A stretch of 64,000 bases of DNA from Psychrobacter glacincola. Lineage in GTDB: Bacteria; Pseudomonadota; Gammaproteobacteria; Pseudomonadales; Moraxellaceae. The translations under genes were made by a program, and so were the position numbers. Positions 58,630-64,000 of the stretch are shown here, in pieces. The notes beneath the pieces are model-generated. The model did no database searches, was not told where the DNA came from, and worked only from the letters and a program-made list of their open reading frames with translations. The stretch covers positions 62,001 to 126,000 of the forward strand of contig NZ_CAJGZH010000002.1 of NCBI RefSeq assembly GCF_904846075.1. The letters are read 5' to 3'. Every line of letters begins with the position of its first letter. The stretch's first letter is position 1.

Positions 58630-61509
58630 ATGTCATCCGCTATGCCTTCACGTGCGACCCATGGTACAGATTGTCAGTATACAACCGAACAGCTGCAAAT
58701 ATTGCAGACGGCAAGCGAGTTCGCTTATCAGATTTGGGAGAGTCGAACGGTTTCATGCCAAACGTTTTTACGTAGCTACCCGTTAGATCGAACCTTAACT
58801 CGGCAGCAAATCGATGATTTGATTCAAGATTATACGTTAGATGATAATTACCAACTTGCTGATGAAGTGAAGGTAATGAGTGGCCTGCGTCATCTACGTA
58901 CACTGCTGATGATGCGCTGGATTTGGCAAGATGCCTTACAACTGATAGCACTTGAGCAATTGACCGACGAGCTGTCTGAGTTTGCAGACGGCTGTATCTC
59001 ATTTGCCAAAGATTATACCTACCAGCATTTGATTAAACAGTACGGCGAACCAACGTTTGTCAATGCCAAAGGTAACGTGCAAATTGATGACATGGCGATT
59101 ATGGCGATGGGTAAGCTTGGCGCTCATGAGCTGAATCTATCGAGTGATATAGACCTTATCTTTGTCCATCAGGCTCGTGGTGTAACCAGCGGTGATAAAT
59201 CAAAAGGCACGCGCAGCATAGATAATAAGCGGTTTATGACAAGGCTTGGTCAAGGTATTATTAAATTATTGGATCAAAAGACGGCTGATGGCTTTGTTTT
59301 TCGGGTCGATATGCGTCTGCGCCCTTGGGGTGATGGTAGTGATTTGGCCATTCATCTATCTGCATTACAGAAGTACTTCTCTCAACATGGACGTGCATGG
59401 GAGCGTTTTGCATGGCTAAAAGCGCGAGTAGTCGGGCAGCTAGAACAGCCGTTTTATGATGAGATACAAGCGCTCATCAAGCCCTTTGTTTTCCGTTATT
59501 ACGTGGATTACAGTGCTTTTTCAGCGCTCAGGGAGATGAAATCGCTTATTCAAAACCAAGTCGCTCAGCGGGAAGATTTGGATAACATCAAGCTGGGTGC
59601 TGGTGGTATCAGAGACATTGAATTTATTGTGCAGGCCTTTCAGTTGATTTATGGTGGCAGGCATCCTCAATTACAGGTGAAATCTTGTTTACAAGCAATG
59701 CAGGTATTACATAAGCTTGAGTATCTAGAGAGGACTACTTATCAAGAGCTCCAAGCCGCGTATCGTTTTTTACGTCGGCTTGAACACGCCATTCAAGCGA
59801 TTAATGATCAACAGACTCAGCGTTTGCCACATGATCCGCAGTGGCAGTATAACTTGGCGGTTACCCTTGGGTTTGACGATTGGAATGCACTGTTAGATAC
59901 CCTTAACCACCACCGAGACAATGTCAATGTTCCCTTTGAGCGTATGGTGACCGAACGTCAGGTACCGGATCATGAAGACACAGATCTTGAGCCCGAACAT
60001 CTTGATGAACAGATTGCACGATTGAATGATGTGTTAACGGCAGAAAACCGAGTGCTGTTACAAGATTTTTGGCAGTCAAAGATGGTCGCTAACTTAAGCG
60101 ATGAGGCTCGCGAGCGGTTGGATGACGCTTATCCTGTAATTATCCATGCGTTACTCGCTCATCAAGAGCAGCAGCAATTGGCCAATACCGCTTTGCCGCG
60201 TCTCATTACATTGCTCGAAGCGATTTGTCGTCGTTCTATCTATTTGGTGATGATTGCAGAAAACCCCAATGCAACGATTGAACTGATACCCATGCTGTCG
60301 GCCAGTCCTTGGATTGCCAAAGAGTTGGCACATTATCCTGTGCTCTTAGATACTTTTTTACAGCAGCGCTATCGCCACTTGCCGGACAAGCCAGAGTTGC
60401 GTGATATTTTGCGTCAACAGCTATTGCGCGTAGAGCCTAATGACGAAGAAGAGCTGCTCAGCGTATTAAGATTATTTAAGAAGAACCAAGTGTTGGCGGT
60501 CGCCGCCAGTGATGTATTGGCTGAGCGTCCGATTATGAAGGTGTCGGATTCTCTTACATATATCGCAGCGGTGGTACTAGAAGCCGCATTAGAACGGGCT
60601 TTTGCAGAAATTGTCAAACGCTACGGCTATCCTATTGGTCAAGATGGCGATCCGGTGACCGAGGCAGATTGCGGTTTTGCCATCATTGGTTATGGCAAGC
60701 TTGGCGGGCTAGAGCTGTCTTATTCTTCAGATTTGGATTTGGTGTTTTTACATAAGATAAAAGAGCAGGGCATGACCACGGGTGAAAAATCAGTCAGCGG
60801 TATGAAGTTTGCTGCCCGTTTGGTACAAAAGCTGATGAACTATCTCAATACCCAAACTCGAGATGGCCGCGCTTATGAGATTGATATGCGTCTGCGCCCC
60901 TCAGGTAATGCTGGCATGATGGTGGTGTCTTGTCATGCTTTTGAAACCTATCAGCTAGAAAAGGCATGGTCGTGGGAGCATCAAGCCTTGGTACGGGCGC
61001 GAGCGATTTGCGGTGATAAACGAGTGACGGCACGCTTTTGTGATATTCGCCGAGACGTATTATCATTACCGCGCACGATAGAGCAGGTGCGTACAGAAGT
61101 CACCAGTATGCGTATTAAGATGCAAAAACATCTGGGCACCAGTCAATGGCAACAACAAGCAGGTAAGTTTCATCTTAAACAAGATGCAGGCGGGATCATT
61201 GACATTGAATTCTTAGCGCAATTTGCAGTATTGGCTTATTCGCATGAGCATCCGAGCCTGACCAAATGGAGCGACAACGTTCGTATTTTTGAAGAAGTGG
61301 CATCACTGGGTATTTGGGAGGAGCAAGTCTGCCAAGATTTAACGGATGCCTACCTCAGAATTCGTGCTGCTACTCATCAATTGGCACTATCAGAGCAATC
61401 GCTATTGGTGGATGAGTCACTGTGGAAAGAAACACGAGCATTAGTACAAGCGCAATGGCAACATTTGATGGGTGTTAATTTGGCCGATGGCGATTCGCCT
61501 AATTTTTAA
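58630..61509 (+). CDS. glnE: Bifunctional glutamine synthetase adenylyltransferase/adenylyl-removing enzyme
   Basis: Adjusts glutamine synthetase activity by adding or removing AMP under control of PII and glutamine. Two nucleotidyltransferase domains are visible, with Asp pairs in LSSDIDLIFVHQ (near residue 173) and SYSSDLDLVFLHK (near 700), each preceded by MAMGKLGAHELNLS or IIGYGKLGGLELSYS, the family repeats. A helical linker and C-terminal AGKFHLKQDAGGIIDIEFLAQ follow. 959 residues from the ATG at 58630 (E. coli 946). No obvious partner gene adjacent. Confidence 0.95.
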   Translation: MSSAMPSRATHGTDCQYTTEQLQILQTASEFAYQIWESRTVSCQTFLRSYPLDRTLTRQQIDDLIQDYTLDDNYQLADEVKVMSGLRHLRTLLMMRWIWQDALQLIALEQLTDELSEFADGCISFAKDYTYQHLIKQYGEPTFVNAKGNVQIDDMAIMAMGKLGAHELNLSSDIDLIFVHQARGVTSGDKSKGTRSIDNKRFMTRLGQGIIKLLDQKTADGFVFRVDMRLRPWGDGSDLAIHLSALQKYFSQHGRAWERFAWLKARVVGQLEQPFYDEIQALIKPFVFRYYVDYSAFSALREMKSLIQNQVAQREDLDNIKLGAGGIRDIEFIVQAFQLIYGGRHPQLQVKSCLQAMQVLHKLEYLERTTYQELQAAYRFLRRLEHAIQAINDQQTQRLPHDPQWQYNLAVTLGFDDWNALLDTLNHHRDNVNVPFERMVTERQVPDHEDTDLEPEHLDEQIARLNDVLTAENRVLLQDFWQSKMVANLSDEARERLDDAYPVIIHALLAHQEQQQLANTALPRLITLLEAICRRSIYLVMIAENPNATIELIPMLSASPWIAKELAHYPVLLDTFLQQRYRHLPDKPELRDILRQQLLRVEPNDEEELLSVLRLFKKNQVLAVAASDVLAERPIMKVSDSLTYIAAVVLEAALERAFAEIVKRYGYPIGQDGDPVTEADCGFAIIGYGKLGGLELSYSSDLDLVFLHKIKEQGMTTGEKSVSGMKFAARLVQKLMNYLNTQTRDGRAYEIDMRLRPSGNAGMMVVSCHAFETYQLEKAWSWEHQALVRARAICGDKRVTARFCDIRRDVLSLPRTIEQVRTEVTSMRIKMQKHLGTSQWQQQAGKFHLKQDAGGIIDIEFLAQFAVLAYSHEHPSLTKWSDNVRIFEEVASLGIWEEQVCQDLTDAYLRIRAATHQLALSEQSLLVDESLWKETRALVQAQWQHLMGVNLADGDSPNF

Positions 61510-61792
61510 GAAGGTTTTTGCTTATAAATAATAGCCTGTGATACTCAAACTAAAAGATTTCATTTGCTAGCACCGCCAGTGATATAATCGGCGACACATT
61601 ACGATAAATCTGTCAGTTGTTGGTTATTTCTAAGTAAGGATAACACTATATTTTAGCAATAAAATTTGACGCTGCGGTGTTATCATATGATGTTGATAAA
61701 TACGATTAAACAAAACCTCTAGTCGAAGCATTTATACGTGCGTCGACTATACCTAAAAAAATAGCCGTTAGTGCTAACATAAGGATTATAAA

Positions 61793-62722
61793 ATGAATAT
61801 GGCAACACAAGATGGCAAGCTTTGGATGAATGGCACAATGATTGAGCAGCCAGATGCCAAAGTCCATGTGCTGACGCATAGCTTGCATTATGGCATGGCT
61901 GTGTTTGAAGGTGTGCGTGCTTACCAAACCGCTGATAATCGCACGGCTATTTTTCGTCTGAAAGAACACACAGAGCGTCTGTTAGGCTCTGCAAAAATAT
62001 TTCAAATGAATGTACCGTTTGATGCAGCAACTCTGGAGCAGGCGCACAAAGATGTGGTCAAGCAAAACAACTTGGCAGAAGCCTATATTCGTCCGCTCAT
62101 TTGGGTCGGTGCAGAAAAACTAGGCTTGTCTTCACGTGATAACAGCATCAATGCAATGGTTGCTGCTTGGCATTGGGGCGCTTATCTGGGTGAAGAGGGT
62201 ATCAAAAATGGTATCCGTGTAAAAACCTCTTCATTTACTCATCATATGACCAATGTGACCATGTGTAAGGCAAAAGCCTCGAGCAACTATCCAGTGTCCA
62301 TTATGGCCAACCAAGAAGTCACTCGTAATGGCTATGACGAAGCTATCTTGATGGATCCGCAGGGTTATGTCTGCCAAGGTGCAGGCGAAAACTTATTCTT
62401 AGTCAAAGACGGTGTGCTACATACGCCAGATTTAGCGGGCGGTGCACTTGACGGAATCACGCGTCGTACTATCATTCAATTTGCCGATGATCTAGGCATC
62501 AAAGTCGTTGAACGTCGTATCACTCGTGATGAGTTTTACTTGGCGGATGAGATATTCATGACGGGTACGGCGGCTGAAGTGACGCCTATCCGTGAATATG
62601 ATGATCGTACTATCGGCAATGGTGGACGTGGACCTTTGACTGAAAAGCTACAAACCTTGTACTTTGATGTGGTGCATGGTCGCAATGAGCAGTATATGGA
62701 TTGGTTAAGTTTTATTGATTAA
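61793..62722 (+). CDS. ilvE: Branched-chain amino acid aminotransferase
   Basis: PLP enzyme (fold type IV) for the final transamination of leucine, isoleucine and valine synthesis. The N-terminal WMNGTMIEQPDAKVHVLTHSLHYGMAVFEGVRAY is typical, with the PLP lysine in MCKAKASSNYPVSI (about residue 160), and GAGENLFLVKDGVLHTP plus ITRRTIIQFADDLG follow. 309 residues. Ribosome site AAGGA. Terminator at 62746-62785. Confidence 0.95.
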   Translation: MNMATQDGKLWMNGTMIEQPDAKVHVLTHSLHYGMAVFEGVRAYQTADNRTAIFRLKEHTERLLGSAKIFQMNVPFDAATLEQAHKDVVKQNNLAEAYIRPLIWVGAEKLGLSSRDNSINAMVAAWHWGAYLGEEGIKNGIRVKTSSFTHHMTNVTMCKAKASSNYPVSIMANQEVTRNGYDEAILMDPQGYVCQGAGENLFLVKDGVLHTPDLAGGALDGITRRTIIQFADDLGIKVVERRITRDEFYLADEIFMTGTAAEVTPIREYDDRTIGNGGRGPLTEKLQTLYFDVVHGRNEQYMDWLSFID

Positions 62723-62745
62723 TATTTAAAATTATATTGTATGAG

Positions 62746-62785
62746 ATAAAAAAAGCTAAGATTACTTGAGGTCTTAGCTTTTTTA
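62746..62785 (+). terminator. Rho-independent terminator of ilvE
   Basis: AAAAAAGCTAAGA / TCTTAGCTTTTTT with a 10-base loop. Confidence 0.9.
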
Positions 62786-62809
62786 TGAACAATAGACCTG
62801 TTATAAGAG

Positions 62810-63250
62810 TCATAAGCTAAGATCGGATTTAACAATACGAGTGAAGAGATTTATTTTGAGGTCATAGCGCTAACGACGATTGCGATATTTATGGTTGACG
62901 ATTTTAAAATTTTTGACTAAGCCTACTTTATATTCAACCATAATACAGGGTTTAGCTAGGTATGGATTGGCTTATTTGAGATGCTCTGATAGTCGCTATC
63001 AGCTAATAGTTTAATATCATTAAGAAGTCAGTCAGGGTAAATTGCCTTATACAGCCTAAATTTTTGGGCGGAATCTTTAATGATTTGAACATCTGATATA
63101 TAGCCTATTTTCCAATAGGTGATCAATCGAGTTGTTAAGGTATACTATTTTTTCTGACAACTATACTAATCTCTTTAGTTTTTGTTTGAGCTCTGTAAGG
63201 ATTTCTGCTACATCGACAACGATTAGTGTCCAATTGACATCATCATCGAC
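62810..63250 (-). pseudogene. Decayed IS5-type transposase remnant
   Basis: Read leftward, and with several frame changes and stops, conserved fragments of an IS5-family DDE transposase appear in the right order: LIVVDVAEI (about 63230), QKFRLYKAIYPD, LLADSDYQSIS (about 62977-63010, like LADSGYQGI), VGLVKNFKIVNHKYRNRR (about 62890-62940) with a stop, then RYDLKINLFTRIV and a terminal stop near 62810. The C-terminal KYRNRR-RYDL pattern is typical of this group. No intact frame, no clear terminal repeats or target duplication. Dead element. Confidence 0.6.
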
Positions 63251-63340
63251 TCTATATTAGGAAGGTTTTTGGGTAATTTAAAATTACTAGAGTTAACAAT
63301 TATGTTTTTTACTCTGCGGCTAATCTAGCTAGGAAAAGAC

Positions 63341-63830
63341 TCATGAATTCCGTAGTCTATATTGATGTGATAAAGCGTCTGGTATTCACACCAATAAGTA
63401 AAGGCCAGTAGTATTTGCTTTTGAACACTAAGTGCACTTGGCTTCTTTTATCTAGTCTTTTGTGCTTCAAACTGTTGGATCGCGTCCAACATTTAATGAA
63501 AGGTCGCTTTATGAGCACCGGTTTGGCGTAATATCCAACGTCATTGGGTTGTGTATAAACGATGCTGCTTGCTATTAAATACATATATAAAATTGCGAAT
63601 TGGTATGTAATTATTACAAATACATACTTATTTCAAGCTTAAAAACACCATGTGGGATCGTGATAGGTAACATAAGCAGGAACGTATTGAAAAACTATTC
63701 AATATGCATGGTCACCGCATTCTTTGGCTGTCATCCTAGTCTTAATCCCATCGAGCAGAAGTGGGCGTAGGCTAATTTTCTATCCCAAGAGTGGTAGGCT
63801 ATGAATTAAATAAACTATTTTGTGATATTG
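63341..63830 (+). pseudogene. Decayed IS630-type transposase remnant
   Basis: Rightward remnant. The segment HKQERIEKLFNMHGHRILW (63671-63727) is followed, in another frame, by LNPIEQKWA (63741-63767), the C-terminal block of IS630/Tc1 transposases; a short deletion has removed the usual PPYSPD between them. Three stops interrupt the following ANFLSQEW and MNxINYF. Upstream, VVYID (63352-63366) and an SNVIG-like piece suggest the middle of the same gene. Dead element. Confidence 0.65.
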
Positions 63831-63911
63831 GATATATATTTTATATTGGGCTGACTATATTTATAGTGTCTTGGCTTTTAACTTTCAATATCTATTTTTT
63901 TGAGGAAAACT

Positions 63912-64000
63912 ATGTTCACAGATAAAACCATTTTAATTACAGGTGGTACAGGCTCATTTGGAAATACATTCGTACCAATGACTTTAGCTAAATATAATCC
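63912..64000 (+). CDS. Nucleotide-sugar 4,6-dehydratase (PseB/FlaA1-like), 5' part only
   Basis: First 29 codons are visible before the right edge; a clear GAGGAAAAC ribosome site precedes the ATG. The start, DKTILITGGTGSFGNTFV, is the NAD-binding GxxGxxG motif of short-chain dehydrogenases in the form typical of UDP-GlcNAc 4,6-dehydratases (PseB, CapE, FlaA1). They make activated rare sugars for surface glycans, so this is probably the first gene of a polysaccharide or glycosylation locus beyond the window. Confidence 0.75.
   Translation, partial: MFTDKTILITGGTGSFGNTFVPMTLAKYN

Noticed and set aside
63357..63584. 75-codon leftward frame in the right-hand junk region
   Set aside because: It lies antisense to the IS630-type remnant and has no start signal.

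Overview
The window looks like a chromosomal stretch from a Psychrobacter-like member of the Moraxellaceae (Gammaproteobacteria). That placement is an inference from protein style and gene order: bamD/rluD/pgeF, tolQRAB, prmC-moeB, accB-accC, tusDCBE, a PutA without an N-terminal DNA-binding domain, and many short lipoproteins. Nearly everything is housekeeping DNA with ordinary operons and hairpin terminators. No tRNA, rRNA, CRISPR array, prophage or intact insertion sequence was seen.

Left part (1-13200): start of bamD (lipoprotein, leftward, cut by the window edge), divergent rluD and pgeF, a flavodoxin-like gene, then an exported redox cluster (triheme cytochrome c, Tat-type FAD amine oxidase-fold enzyme, monoheme cytochrome lipoprotein). 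Facing it is the leftward tolQ-tolR-tolA-tolB operon, which carries an extra secreted copy of the TolA C-terminal domain between tolA and tolB; pal is not present.

Middle (13200-37800): purine permease, putA followed by a separate gene that looks like the detached C-terminal domain of PutA, roxA, purB, a secreted Asn/Ser/Thr-rich surface protein, mnmA, ispF, grxD, mnmG, an AEC transporter with an ornithine cyclodeaminase-like gene, an LLM flavin oxidoreductase, a CysB-like LysR regulator and katG.

Right part (37800-64000): an ampG-like transporter broken by a frameshift, prmC-moeB, a UbiB-family kinase, MFS and MATE exporters, an Lrp/AsnC regulator divergent from leuA, accB-accC, an EVE-domain gene, hemW, an entericidin-type lipoprotein, trmL, tusDCBE (2-thiouridine sulfur relay, which feeds MnmA encoded earlier in the window), glnE and ilvE. 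After ilvE the character changes: about 1.1 kb of decayed transposase remnants (IS5-type leftward, IS630-type rightward) precede the start of a PseB/FlaA1-type nucleotide-sugar dehydratase gene, probably the first gene of a surface polysaccharide locus that continues past the window.

Most notable: the split PutA, the periplasmic flavin-amine-oxidase/cytochrome cluster, the stand-alone TolA C-terminal domain, the broken ampG, a 19-bp repeat shared by two distant intergenic sites, and the transposon graveyard at the right edge. Start codons were adjusted where the longest open frame began with an unconvincing TTG.
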